From assembly GCA_963667375.1 (NCBI GenBank), contig OY763323.1:3038001-3102000 (forward strand): a DNA stretch of 64,000 nt. The letters are read 5' to 3'. Below are positions 17,495 through 26,079 of the stretch, one piece after another. Positions within the stretch are counted from its first letter, which is position 1; each line of letters opens with the position of its first letter. The position numbers and the translations under genes were made by a program. The notes under the pieces are model-generated. The model worked only from the letters and a program-made list of their open reading frames with translations, ran no database searches and had not been told where the DNA came from. The DNA is from G963556115 sp963667375. GTDB lineage: Bacteria > Planctomycetota > SZUA-567.

Positions 17495-18916
17495 ATGAGA
17501 CTCACAAGAGTTGTGGCAACACTTGGCCCGGCATCATTTGATGAGGAAATTCTACGTAAACTGATAATTGCGGGAGTTGATGTATTCCGCCTTAATTTTT
17601 CACATGGCACCCATGAATCACACCGGGCGGCTCTGGAAAGCGTCAGAAGCCTCTGCTTGGAACTTAATCGACCTGTAGGTATTCTTCAGGACCTTTGTGG
17701 TCCTAAAATCAGAGTCGGCAATATGACCGATGGTCTGATTACTCTGGTAGACGGTGAAGAGACAGTAATCAGTAAAGATGAGGTTATCGGCACACCGGTA
17801 AAATTCTCCTGTTCATACAAATCATTGGCGCTTGATGCACAGGTAGACGATAGAATTTTACTCAATGACGGCTTACTCGAGCTCGTTGTAACAGCTATTG
17901 AAGGCGGTAATGTTCGCTGCAAAGTTGTTCACGGTGGCGCATTACGCAGCCATAAAGGAATGAATCTCCCGGGTATGAAACTGTCAACACCATCTGTGAC
18001 CGAAAAAGATATTGAAGATCTTAAGGCAGGCCTGGATATGGGGGTTGATTTCATCGGCCTTTCCTTTGTACGTCAGGCATCAGATCTTGACCCGGTAAAG
18101 GAAATAATCTCACGACACACACACACGCCCAAAATAATTGCTAAAATTGAGAAGCCTGAAGCACTTGAGAATTTTGATTCCATTCTTGCTGCTGCCGATG
18201 GGATAATGGTAGCCAGAGGTGATCTGGGGGTTGAACTGGCAGTTGAAAAGCTTCCAGCAATTCAGGAACAGCTTATTGTCAAAGCCAATCAGGCAAATAA
18301 AATAGTTATTACCGCTACCCAGATGCTTGAGTCAATGATCAATAATCCAGTACCGACAAGAGCTGAGGTTACCGATGTCTCTGTCGCAATCTCACAAGGA
18401 ACCGATGCTGTGATGCTTTCTGGAGAATCCGCAGCCGGCAGCTATCCGGTTGAAGCCGTAACCATGATGTGCAAGATCGCGCTTGAAACAGAAAAAAGCC
18501 TTAAACGTAATCACGATAACTGGAACTGGCGGAAGAATAAGGAGATTCACCCTGTAGGTATTGCCACCAGCGACGCTGCCTACCGCATGTGCGAAGAGCT
18601 TGATGCGTGTGGAATTGTTGCCCACACCATGACCGGTCAGACAGCTTTATTCCTTTCAAAAAGCCGTCCTTTTGCTCCGATAGTGGCACTTACCAGTAAA
18701 CGTGAGATCGCACGTCAGATGCGGCTATACTGGGGAGTTGAACCAATCTATAACGGAAATATCTACAGCAATGCCGATGTCAGAAATTTTGCGATAGATT
18801 ATTTCAATAAAAAGAAGGATGTCAAAGTTGATGATACGGTAATTGTTATGACCTCACGACCTTTTGGTGAAGTAAATCACACCAATGGCATTGAAATAAT
18901 TGAGATAAAGGAATGA
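17495..18916 (+). CDS. pyk: Pyruvate kinase
   Basis: The 473-residue protein shows VVATLGPASFDEEILRKLI, DVFRLNFSHGTHESH, the B domain, then KIEKPEALENFDSI, ADGIMVARGDLGVE and TATQMLESMINNPVPTRAEVTDV. These form the phosphoenolpyruvate, metal and potassium sites. It converts PEP and ADP to pyruvate and ATP in the last step of glycolysis. CTGGAG lies 7-8 nt upstream of the ATG. Its stop codon overlaps the start of the deacetylase gene (ATGA), so the two are translationally coupled. Length is normal for the bacterial enzyme without an extra C-terminal domain. Confidence 0.97.
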   Translation: MRLTRVVATLGPASFDEEILRKLIIAGVDVFRLNFSHGTHESHRAALESVRSLCLELNRPVGILQDLCGPKIRVGNMTDGLITLVDGEETVISKDEVIGTPVKFSCSYKSLALDAQVDDRILLNDGLLELVVTAIEGGNVRCKVVHGGALRSHKGMNLPGMKLSTPSVTEKDIEDLKAGLDMGVDFIGLSFVRQASDLDPVKEIISRHTHTPKIIAKIEKPEALENFDSILAAADGIMVARGDLGVELAVEKLPAIQEQLIVKANQANKIVITATQMLESMINNPVPTRAEVTDVSVAISQGTDAVMLSGESAAGSYPVEAVTMMCKIALETEKSLKRNHDNWNWRKNKEIHPVGIATSDAAYRMCEELDACGIVAHTMTGQTALFLSKSRPFAPIVALTSKREIARQMRLYWGVEPIYNGNIYSNADVRNFAIDYFNKKKDVKVDDTVIVMTSRPFGEVNHTNGIEIIEIKE

Positions 18917-19617
18917 CAGAAATGTCGGAAATTAAACGTGTAATGTTTATCGGGGCACATCCTGATGATATAGAAATTGGAGCTGGTGGAATGATCTGCC
19001 AGCTCATTAATTGCGGTACAGAAGTACTTGGTATTGATATAACCGATGGCGAACTTACTCCGATGGGAGACAGAGAAATTCGGGCACGTGAGAGTAAAGC
19101 TGCCAGCGATATTCTTGGACTTAACGACCGATACTGCCTTGATGAACCGAACCGTATACTCCAGGATACGGTTGAAGCCCGCACAAAACTTGCGATTGCG
19201 ATACGTAAATTTCGTCCCGACCGAATTATTACCCATCTGGAACAGGACGCGCATCCGGATCATACTGCTGCTTATAATATTACCAAAGGCGCAATACTGC
19301 TTGCACGGATTCACAAGATCGAACTGCCCCATGAACCCTGGCGTTCAGGAAGAATATTAAAATACCCTTGTTACCACTTAAAAACTGTATATAATCCTAA
19401 TATACTCTTGAAACTTACTGATGAAGAGTATGAGAAAAAAATGGCTGCAATTCGCTGCTACGAAAGTCAGTTTATCTGGCATGAGCCCAATCAGCTGATC
19501 TTTCAGGAATTAGAAGTCCGAATGCGTTATTACGGCAGCATGATTGGTGAAAAGTTTGCGGAACCGTATTATACAGAGACGCCTCCAGGTATTGAGACGC
19601 TGCATAATCTTTTATAA
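18913..19617 (+). CDS. PIG-L/LmbE-family zinc deacetylase, BshB1-like
   Basis: The 234-residue protein carries the family motifs MFIGAHPDDIEIGAGG near the N-terminus and EQDAHPDHTAAY near residue 115, which supply the zinc-binding His and Asp residues and the catalytic Asp. The pattern DGELTPMGDREIRARESKAASDILGL is typical of the BshB1 subfamily, which removes the acetyl group from GlcNAc-malate in bacillithiol synthesis. No bshA or bshC is in the window, so a role in bacillithiol is inference. Other GlcNAc-type substrates are possible. It overlaps pyk by 4 nt. Confidence 0.8.
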   Translation: MTEMSEIKRVMFIGAHPDDIEIGAGGMICQLINCGTEVLGIDITDGELTPMGDREIRARESKAASDILGLNDRYCLDEPNRILQDTVEARTKLAIAIRKFRPDRIITHLEQDAHPDHTAAYNITKGAILLARIHKIELPHEPWRSGRILKYPCYHLKTVYNPNILLKLTDEEYEKKMAAIRCYESQFIWHEPNQLIFQELEVRMRYYGSMIGEKFAEPYYTETPPGIETLHNLL

Positions 19618-19640
19618 CTTTTGTACATGAGGTTTTACAC

Positions 19641-19853
19641 GTGCCTGAGCTAAAAATCAACGGAAGCATAAAGTCATATGAAAGCAATAGTTTTCCAGCT
19701 TCACTCTCAGATCTAATTACCGCGCTGGATCTGAGTAATATTTCTATCGTAGCTGAAATAAACGGAACAATTATCAGAAAAGAAGATTTTCCTAATACTG
19801 CTCTGCAAGATGGAATGACAATTGAGCTGGTAAAATTTGTTGGTGGCGGGTGA
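19641..19853 (+). CDS. thiS: Sulfur carrier protein ThiS
   Basis: The 70-residue protein has a beta-grasp, ubiquitin-like pattern (INGSIKSYE, AEINGTIIRKEDF, TIELVKFVGGG) and ends in the essential Gly-Gly. The C-terminus is adenylated and thiocarboxylated and gives sulfur to ThiG for the thiazole ring. The start is GTG at 19641, with GAGG about 9 nt upstream. thiG follows after 49 nt, which supports the call. Confidence 0.93.
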   Translation: MPELKINGSIKSYESNSFPASLSDLITALDLSNISIVAEINGTIIRKEDFPNTALQDGMTIELVKFVGGG

Positions 19854-19902
19854 TAATTAACACAACAGTTTTATTTTACATATTTGCAAGAGTAGGGAAA
19901 AA

Positions 19903-20676
19903 ATGAATAACGACAATCTAGTAATTTCTGGCAGAGAATTTTCATCAAGACTTTTTGTCGGTACCGGAAAATTCAGTTCAGCAGAGGTCATGTCTGCGGC
20001 TATTAAAGCGTCAGAAAGCGAAATGGTAACAGTAGCATTGCGTAGAGTTAATATTGCCGATCCCGGTGATAATATGATTGAGAAAATCGACACCTCAAAA
20101 TGTCAGCTGCTACCCAATACTTCAGGAGCGCGTGATGCTGAAGAAGCAATTCGTGTTGCAATGCTCTCCCGTGAAGCAAGCGGTAATAACTGGATCAAGC
20201 TAGAAGTTACACCTGATCCGTACTATCTGCTTCCAGATCCTATTGAGACCCTGAAAGCGACAGAAAAACTAGTAAAAGAGGGTTTTATTGTTCTGCCATA
20301 TATTAATGCCGATCCAATTCTAGCGCTGCATCTGCAGGATGCCGGTGCCGCCACAGTAATGCCTTTAGGCAGCCCAATAGGCAGTAATCAGGGTATTAAA
20401 ACCCGGGCAAATATTGAAATTATAATTGAGCAGGCACATGTACCGGTAGTAGTTGATGCCGGCATCGGCCTTCCAAGTCACGCCGCTGAAGCTATGGAAA
20501 TGGGAGCGGATGCTGTACTTGTGAATACGGCACTGGCAGTTGCTACAGATCCGGTTCAGATTTCAACCGCCTTTAAACTTGCAGTTCAGGCTGGACGTAT
20601 GGCGTTTCTTTCAGGCCCGGGAAGTGCCAGCAAACAGGCTGAAGCTTCCAGTCCGCTGACGGGATTTCTCGCCTAA
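19903..20676 (+). CDS. thiG: Thiazole synthase ThiG
   Basis: The 257-residue protein is a complete ThiG: SRLFVGTGKFSS, VTVALRRVNI, LLPNTSGARDAEEAIRVAMLSREA, WIKLEVTPDPYYLLPDPIETL, GAATVMPLGSPIGSNQGI, PVVVDAGIGLPSHAAEAMEMGADAVLVNTA and GPGSASKQAEASSPLTGF. It condenses 1-deoxyxylulose 5-phosphate, dehydroglycine and ThiS thiocarboxylate into the thiazole phosphate of thiamine. No TPP riboswitch precedes thiS or thiG; they appear to ride on the upstream unit. The dehydroglycine-supplying enzyme (ThiO or ThiH) is not in the window. Confidence 0.97.
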   Translation: MNNDNLVISGREFSSRLFVGTGKFSSAEVMSAAIKASESEMVTVALRRVNIADPGDNMIEKIDTSKCQLLPNTSGARDAEEAIRVAMLSREASGNNWIKLEVTPDPYYLLPDPIETLKATEKLVKEGFIVLPYINADPILALHLQDAGAATVMPLGSPIGSNQGIKTRANIEIIIEQAHVPVVVDAGIGLPSHAAEAMEMGADAVLVNTALAVATDPVQISTAFKLAVQAGRMAFLSGPGSASKQAEASSPLTGFLA

Positions 20677-20695
20677 TCAATATTTACGTTACTAT

Positions 20696-20750
20696 ATCAA
20701 TAATAATTAATGACCATCTCTATCGGAGATGGTCATTAATTATTATTGAT
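20696..20750. terminator. Perfect 25-bp inverted repeat, probable bidirectional terminator
   Basis: The arms at 20696-20720 and 20726-20750 are exact reverse complements with a 5-nt loop. The hairpin sits between convergent genes: thiG ends 20 nt to the left and the minus-strand lipoprotein gene ends 32 nt to the right. The AT-rich outer stem gives U-rich flanks on both strands. It most likely stops transcription in both directions. Confidence 0.75.
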
Positions 20751-20781
20751 ATTCAAATATTCAAAACTTCTTCGCTAAGTG

Positions 20782-21291
20782 TTACCAATGACTAACCATT
20801 GACCTGACTATAGTCTGTGCAAGTACTGCCAGCGACTTATCCTCAGCATTGTCATAGACCTCATTTTTCGACTCATTATAAATACCAGCTGTCGAACTAT
20901 CATAATTACTGGCGACAACACGATTATTAATAGCAAAATACCCTTCTTTGTTATCATATAATGAGAAATTAGCTGAAATAACAGTAGACATCTGAGTAGG
21001 CTGATAATTTGAGTCGTAAGCCAATCCAGTGTTAGAAACTTTAAAAATACTTCCACTGAGTACAGCGTCAGCGCCGCTGTTTACGACCTTCAATCCCGGC
21101 GTCAGATTGATCGCCCTAATGATCTCACGGGTTAGAGCTCCCTCCAGATTATTGTAATATGTAGTATTTCCGAATGTTGTAACTTCAATAGTTTTAATGT
21201 TTCCAGGCAATTCAGATTTGGTCGTATATGCACACCCGGTTACAAATAACGCCAGAAACAAGAGTACTAAAATGTTAATTCCACGTGACAT
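20782..21291 (-). CDS. LptE-like outer membrane lipoprotein
   Basis: The 169-residue protein has a lipoprotein signal peptide with lipobox VTGC (cysteine 20). The mature part resembles the LptE family: LPGNIKTIEVTTFGNTT, LTREIIRAINLTPGLKVVNSGADAVLSGSI and a C-terminal region ending TIVRSMVSHW. LptE plugs the LptD barrel that places LPS in the outer leaflet. GGAG lies 6 nt upstream of the ATG. It follows two TPR envelope genes and may be co-transcribed with them. LptE sequences diverge fast, so the family is probable rather than certain. Confidence 0.72.
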   Translation of the reverse strand: MSRGINILVLLFLALFVTGCAYTTKSELPGNIKTIEVTTFGNTTYYNNLEGALTREIIRAINLTPGLKVVNSGADAVLSGSIFKVSNTGLAYDSNYQPTQMSTVISANFSLYDNKEGYFAINNRVVASNYDSSTAGIYNESKNEVYDNAEDKSLAVLAQTIVRSMVSHW

Positions 21292-21369
21292 AGTTACTCC
21301 AAATCAAATAAGCAAAGAAACAACTGAGTTAATACCAAAAATTATAAACATCTTTATAAAAAAGTATAG

Positions 21370-23103
21370 CTAAAATTCTTCAGAAAAACTCCAATCATTA
21401 TTATCTGCAGCAGCTTCATTGGCCTTTACTCTGGCTGAACTCTCAGCTTCATCAATAATACTGGCTTTACTGCGCATTGAAACAGGAATAGCTGACGCAG
21501 AAGTTTCATTCTTAATATTGTCAGGAGCAACATCATATGTAGGAGATTGGACATTACGTGCAAGTGGATCGGCAGCGGCACCACTTGCAACAGGATTTGT
21601 CTGAGGATATCTGCCGGCACTGGCAGCAGCCATTGGCACTGCTGACGCACCCATACCAATTGGAGCAGCCGGAGCAGCCGACGCCGGGGCTGAAGGAACC
21701 GGTGCCGTACTAACGCGTTCAGTAACCTCGACCGTTCTCACTTGTTCCTTAACAGCATCAGTTCCTCCTGCGGTCGGATCTACAAAGTCGGTTGTCGTCT
21801 TCTTTTCACTAATAGTTACTTCCTCATTACCAGCAAAACCGCCACCCTGTGACGCAGAAGAAGTCGCTGGAGCATTTCCTGCAACAGATTTTGAACCTTT
21901 AGCAGCATACTCTTCACCCATCGGAACTTCATCTCTTCCTTTAGGCAGCGGAAGAGCTGCCTGCTGATTTTCATCGGGAATATCTGAATCAATACCCGGT
22001 ACAGGGACATTATCGGTATGTACATAGTCATCACTATTAGCTGCAGTGACGAAAGTTGCGGGTTTTTTAGAGATAAACGGTATATTAAAGCCGCCATCAT
22101 CCTCCCGTTTTTCAGGAATACTGATCGTACCAATAATCCGGCGTGACTTACTGGCATACGAAGTATTTGGAAAGCGCACGACTATCTGTTCCAGCGAGAA
22201 TTTATAGGCTTCCATACTCTCTTTAGTACCGCGCTTCTTATAAAATTCCGCTGAATCCCACAGCTTTTTCGCTTGAATTTCTTCGAGCTCACGAATTTCA
22301 GAATCATAATCATCTACCGGCGCAAAATCCCCGTCACCAGCATTTTCATCGGCATCGGCGGCGGCTTTTTTGGCTTCACTTACAGCAGTTCGTACAGAAT
22401 TGATATCAGCGTCACCCTGCATTACTTCCATGGTCTTCTTGAGTATTCGTGCTTTCGCAACAAGCTCACCACTCATACTGAACTCGGTAAGCACTCTATC
22501 AGCATACACAATACCACGTGCCGGTTCATCAAGATCCTTATAACAGCTCGCAATTGCCAGTAGTGAGGCTCCAGCATAAGGTCCTACAGCATCATTAGCA
22601 ACCACAGATTCAAAAATTTCAATTGCGGCTCTCTTTCCGACAACCGGATTTTCATTATCATTCAACAGATCAACCCTGGCCCCTGACTGAAACTTTCTAC
22701 CGATAAGAAACTCTATTTTGATCAGATCACTTTTTTCAGCTGAGAACGGATACGATTTGATAACCTGCTCCAGCGCTTTATAGGCATCATAGTAGTTTTC
22801 CATAAGAAAAAGACAGTTAGCAAGGCGCTGCAGACCGACACCGGCCTCTTCACTGTCAGGATAGGCTTTGAGCAATAAGAAATACTGCTGAGAAGCTGAA
22901 AGATATTTTCCTTCTTTTTCAAGTTTATATGCATATTTCAATTGCTCAGCGGGATTTGGCAGAGCCCGGCCTACTGTTTGAGACCAGCCCTTATTCTGTG
23001 TCCATTCCCAGTCTACAGCCATAACAGTACCGGAGAAGACGGTCATTGACAATATAAACACGAACAAGAACTTGAAAACACCATACTTTTTAACATATAA
23101 CAT
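21370..23103 (-). CDS. Secreted TPR protein, BamD/YbgF-like, with long low-complexity tail
   Basis: The start at 23103 (MLYVKKYG) has GGAAGA 7 nt upstream; in-frame starts at 23127 and 23118 have none. About 577 residues follow. A signal peptide (FLFVFILSMTVFSGTVMA) is followed by TPR units: LKYAYKLEKEGKYLSASQQYFLLLKAYPDS, LANCLFLMENYYDAYKALEQVIKSYPFS and another near ASCYKDLDEPARGIVYADRVLTEF. These resemble outer-membrane assembly TPR proteins. A fourth helical unit (SAEFYKKRGTKESMEAY) is followed by a tail rich in Ala, Pro, Ser and Val with little predicted structure. The next gene upstream is a shorter relative; the pair sits between recO and an LptE-like gene. The exact role is unknown; a periplasmic scaffold for the envelope is inference. 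Confidence 0.7.
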   Translation of the reverse strand: MLYVKKYGVFKFLFVFILSMTVFSGTVMAVDWEWTQNKGWSQTVGRALPNPAEQLKYAYKLEKEGKYLSASQQYFLLLKAYPDSEEAGVGLQRLANCLFLMENYYDAYKALEQVIKSYPFSAEKSDLIKIEFLIGRKFQSGARVDLLNDNENPVVGKRAAIEIFESVVANDAVGPYAGASLLAIASCYKDLDEPARGIVYADRVLTEFSMSGELVAKARILKKTMEVMQGDADINSVRTAVSEAKKAAADADENAGDGDFAPVDDYDSEIRELEEIQAKKLWDSAEFYKKRGTKESMEAYKFSLEQIVVRFPNTSYASKSRRIIGTISIPEKREDDGGFNIPFISKKPATFVTAANSDDYVHTDNVPVPGIDSDIPDENQQAALPLPKGRDEVPMGEEYAAKGSKSVAGNAPATSSASQGGGFAGNEEVTISEKKTTTDFVDPTAGGTDAVKEQVRTVEVTERVSTAPVPSAPASAAPAAPIGMGASAVPMAAASAGRYPQTNPVASGAAADPLARNVQSPTYDVAPDNIKNETSASAIPVSMRSKASIIDEAESSARVKANEAAADNNDWSFSEEF

Positions 23104-23135
23104 AGATTTATCTTCCATACGATTCATTCAATAAA

Positions 23136-24125
23136 TTACTGTAGTTTTTCCAGCTTCTCTGCTGCAGACTTCGCTGCAGCTGTGTTGGGAAACCGGTTTA
23201 TTATATCATTCAAAAGAAACTTCGCGGCCGATATCGACTTACTGTTACCTCTGGAAATATAGAACTCAGCTTTATCCAGCATTGATTTTGACTGGGTATC
23301 AGCCAGAGCGGCATTAGCCCTTTCGACACTTTCGGCCAACTCCGGTGAATTTTTTGCTCCCGCCTTTGCCTGCAGCAACCGATCCTGCACCTCATCCTGA
23401 ACTTCACCCTCAATCCCCTTGTCGGCAGCAGAACTCTTCTTTGCCAACACCTCCACCAGCTCCGCCTGCGCCTTCTCTGTTTCTACCGATTCAGGGTAGG
23501 TCTCGACAAGATGCCGATATTCATCTTCCGATAGTTTATACATTCCGAGTTCACTGTAACACCTGCCGCTCATAAGCAAACCGCGTGGAGCATAAGGACC
23601 TTTGGGATCATTGAAGGTTACAGCTTTATAAATAATTGCCGCGGCTTCCAGACAGCTGATACGATCTGGCAGCATGTTGCCGTTCTTATCCTTTTTAAAT
23701 GGTGCTCCGGTAGCTTCCCGCTTACCCATACGCACCAGCCTGCCGGCAAGATCAAGCTCCATTTTTATACGCAAAGCCACCCCATCCTGGTCAAACTGTT
23801 TTGGGAAACTGCTTTCAAGAGCCTCAAAAGCACTCCAATAATTTCCCTGACGGAACTCACAGCGAGCAAGCCCCATGTAAGCCTCTTCGAGCTCAAATCC
23901 CTGAGCTCCGTTATGAATTGCCATCCGGTATATAGCTTTAGCATCATCAATTCGCGCCCCGCCCTCAGCAAGTTCAAGTCGTTTGGCACTCAAATATATC
24001 TGCTTCTGCGATGGCTCCTGTACCTTTCGCACATTTGTGCTGTCAGCATAGACTATACCTGACACAAAGAGTGCAAATAGTACTGAAAAAATATATACCG
24101 CAAATCTCATCTTTTCTGCTTTCAA
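23136..24125 (-). CDS. Secreted TPR protein, BamD/YbgF-like
   Basis: The 329-residue protein starts at a TTG with AAGGTGAT about 6 nt upstream; an ATG five codons later is an alternative. A signal peptide (FAVYIFSVLFALFVSGIVYA) is followed by TPR-like helix pairs: AKAIYRMAIHNGAQGFELEEAYMGLARCEF, GNYWSAFEALESSFPKQ, GLLMSGRCYSELGMYKLSEDEYRHLVETYPES and AEFYISRGNSKSISAAKFLLNDIINRFPNT. The last unit matches the fourth unit of the next gene, so the two are paralogous. Periplasmic location is expected. The function is not known. Confidence 0.7.
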   Translation of the reverse strand: MKAEKMRFAVYIFSVLFALFVSGIVYADSTNVRKVQEPSQKQIYLSAKRLELAEGGARIDDAKAIYRMAIHNGAQGFELEEAYMGLARCEFRQGNYWSAFEALESSFPKQFDQDGVALRIKMELDLAGRLVRMGKREATGAPFKKDKNGNMLPDRISCLEAAAIIYKAVTFNDPKGPYAPRGLLMSGRCYSELGMYKLSEDEYRHLVETYPESVETEKAQAELVEVLAKKSSAADKGIEGEVQDEVQDRLLQAKAGAKNSPELAESVERANAALADTQSKSMLDKAEFYISRGNSKSISAAKFLLNDIINRFPNTAAAKSAAEKLEKLQ

Positions 24126-24151
24126 TTAATATCACCTTAAAACAATTAATC

Positions 24152-24895
24152 TCAAACGACACCGCTATTGAGTAACCCGGAAAGAAATCCCAACGACTTA
24201 AGCTGTGCTCCCAGAACATATTGAGCATAATCCCCAAGAGCAGCCAGCAAATCATATTTATGAAATGAGACCTTCACATTCTGGTTATTTCCTGCTACAC
24301 AGCGCAGACCTGCAAGATCACCTGCATCCAGAACAATTCTATTTCCAGGCTTTGCGCAATCAGTACAGACCACACCTCCAGCTTCAGGGTTCAAAACGAA
24401 CCCGCCAAGCTCACTTCTATTACAGATCTGGCAACATGTAACACCAGGCTCAAAACCAAGATCGCGCAGCACTAATAAAATAGCAACAGTCAACGACGAA
24501 ATCGGTTTAAAATTATTTTTCTCACTCTGAAGCAATAACAGCTTAAAAGCTGAAAATGCCAGTTCATGCTTATCATATGGCATACAAGCTTTAATAAGTA
24601 GTTCAGACACAACTTCCGCACACGCGAATATTACCGGCGAATTTCTAATCTTTCTGAATTCCGCTAGCAGATTCGCCCCCGTCGCCAGATCAAGGTCTGA
24701 ACGCCGCTTCTGGAAGATCGTCACCTCTTCAATATTAAAAAGATCAAAATGCCCATACATCGGACTGCTACCACGACGCGCCCCTTTAGCCAGAGCATTG
24801 ATCCTGCCATACTCTCTGGTAAACAGATGCAATATATAACTGGTCTCGCTATATCTGTACTTTCGCAGTACAAAACCTTCACAATTCACATACAT
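24152..24895 (-). CDS. recO: DNA repair protein RecO
   Basis: The 247-residue protein has the OB-fold N-terminus (CEGFVLRKYRYSETSYILHLFTREYGRINALAKGARR) and the zinc motif CQIC...CTDC (about residues 157-184) typical of RecO. RecO with RecR loads RecA on SSB-coated gaps. The length fits. It is followed 26 nt later by the TPR genes. recR and recF are not in the window. Confidence 0.92.
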   Translation of the reverse strand: MYVNCEGFVLRKYRYSETSYILHLFTREYGRINALAKGARRGSSPMYGHFDLFNIEEVTIFQKRRSDLDLATGANLLAEFRKIRNSPVIFACAEVVSELLIKACMPYDKHELAFSAFKLLLLQSEKNNFKPISSLTVAILLVLRDLGFEPGVTCCQICNRSELGGFVLNPEAGGVVCTDCAKPGNRIVLDAGDLAGLRCVAGNNQNVKVSFHKYDLLAALGDYAQYVLGAQLKSLGFLSGLLNSGVV

Positions 24896-25097
24896 TAATG
24901 CATCTCATATATAATTACAAAACCTGTCTTACTAGAATCTATCTTTATCGACAAAATCTCCTTCTATATATAGTTTATATTATACATATTTATTAACATC
25001 AACTTCAACCGAAAATATTTTTTAATTACCAATAACACTTTCATATTTATTCCGCTGGACTGATTACCTTATATAATGAAACATAATATATTTATAA

Positions 25098-25131
25098 TAA
25101 AATCGGGGCAGACATATTGTCTGCCCCGATT
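25098..25131 (-). terminator. Intrinsic terminator after ftsY
   Basis: On the minus strand a perfect 14-bp stem (25131-25118 with 25114-25101, 3-nt loop) is followed by TTTTATTATA. It lies 19 nt past the ftsY stop codon and ends the ribH-nusB-PHP-ftsY unit. The remaining gap to recO (24896-25097) is AT-rich and shows no other feature. Confidence 0.88.
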
Positions 25132-25149
25132 AAAACAGTCTATTAAATC

Positions 25150-26079
25150 TCACTCCTCACTTATATCCTCAAAAAGAGCTTTACAATACTCTTCAGGGTC
25201 AAATTGAGCAAGATCATTCTCTTTTTCACCGGTTCCGATAAACTTGATAGGAAGCTTAATCTGCCGGTTTATTGCCAGCGCAATTCCACCTTTTGCCGTT
25301 CCATCCAATTTTGTCAGCACCAGTCCCGTAACACCTACTCCATCAGTAAATTTCTGCGCCTGTGATAATGCATTCTGTCCTGTCGTTGCATCAAGAACCA
25401 ACAGCACTTCATGCGGTGCCCCGGGTATTTTGCGGCCGGCAACCTTATAAATTTTATCAAGCTGTTTCATAAGGTTATCTTTTGTATGAATACGCCCGGC
25501 AGTATCAACAATAACATAATCAATATTGCGGGCAATAGCTGCTTCACAGGCATCAAAAACGACAGCTGCAGGATCCGCGCCATCTGCATGTTTTACAATA
25601 TCAACACCTACCCGGTTAGCCCAGATATCCAGTTGCTCACCGGCTGCGGCTCTAAAGGTATCTGCTGCCGCCAATAGCACTGTCTTTCCATGATCGACAA
25701 TAAAACGTGCTATTTTTGCGGTACTGGTAGTTTTACCGGTACCATTTACTCCGACCATTAAAATTACAGTAGGACCGGAATCATTCTTTCCTAATTTCAT
25801 TTCATGTAGTGAAGGAATACCCATGACCAGCAGTTTCCTAAGTGCAGTCAGCACTTCCTCCGCAGTCGTTATCGCCCCGTCTTTATGCATAAGCCGGAGT
25901 TTCTCCACCATTTCAATTGAAACAACAGGTCCGACATCGGAAGTAATCAGCGACTCCTCCAGCTCTTCCCAAAAACCAGCATCTATCACTCGGCTGCCTT
26001 TGATCAGACTGTTTACCGGAGCAAAAACAGCTGCGGTCTTTTTCAGACTATTCTTTAACTTACTTAGAAATCCTGCCAC
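25150..26079 (-). CDS. ftsY: Signal recognition particle receptor FtsY
   Basis: The 309-residue protein is the NG domain of the SRP receptor: helical N domain (FWEELEESLITSDVGPVVSIEMVEKL), P-loop GVNGTGKTTSTAKIA, DTFRAAAGEQL, DTAGRIHTKDNLM, LDATTGQNAL, TKLDGTAKGG and FIGTGEKENDL. It binds SRP and GTP at the inner membrane to deliver ribosomes to SecYEG. The acidic A domain of the E. coli protein is missing, as in many bacteria. It overlaps the PHP gene by 16 nt. The partner SRP RNA is encoded at 32.7 kb. Confidence 0.97.
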   Translation of the reverse strand: MAGFLSKLKNSLKKTAAVFAPVNSLIKGSRVIDAGFWEELEESLITSDVGPVVSIEMVEKLRLMHKDGAITTAEEVLTALRKLLVMGIPSLHEMKLGKNDSGPTVILMVGVNGTGKTTSTAKIARFIVDHGKTVLLAAADTFRAAAGEQLDIWANRVGVDIVKHADGADPAAVVFDACEAAIARNIDYVIVDTAGRIHTKDNLMKQLDKIYKVAGRKIPGAPHEVLLVLDATTGQNALSQAQKFTDGVGVTGLVLTKLDGTAKGGIALAINRQIKLPIKFIGTGEKENDLAQFDPEEYCKALFEDISEE

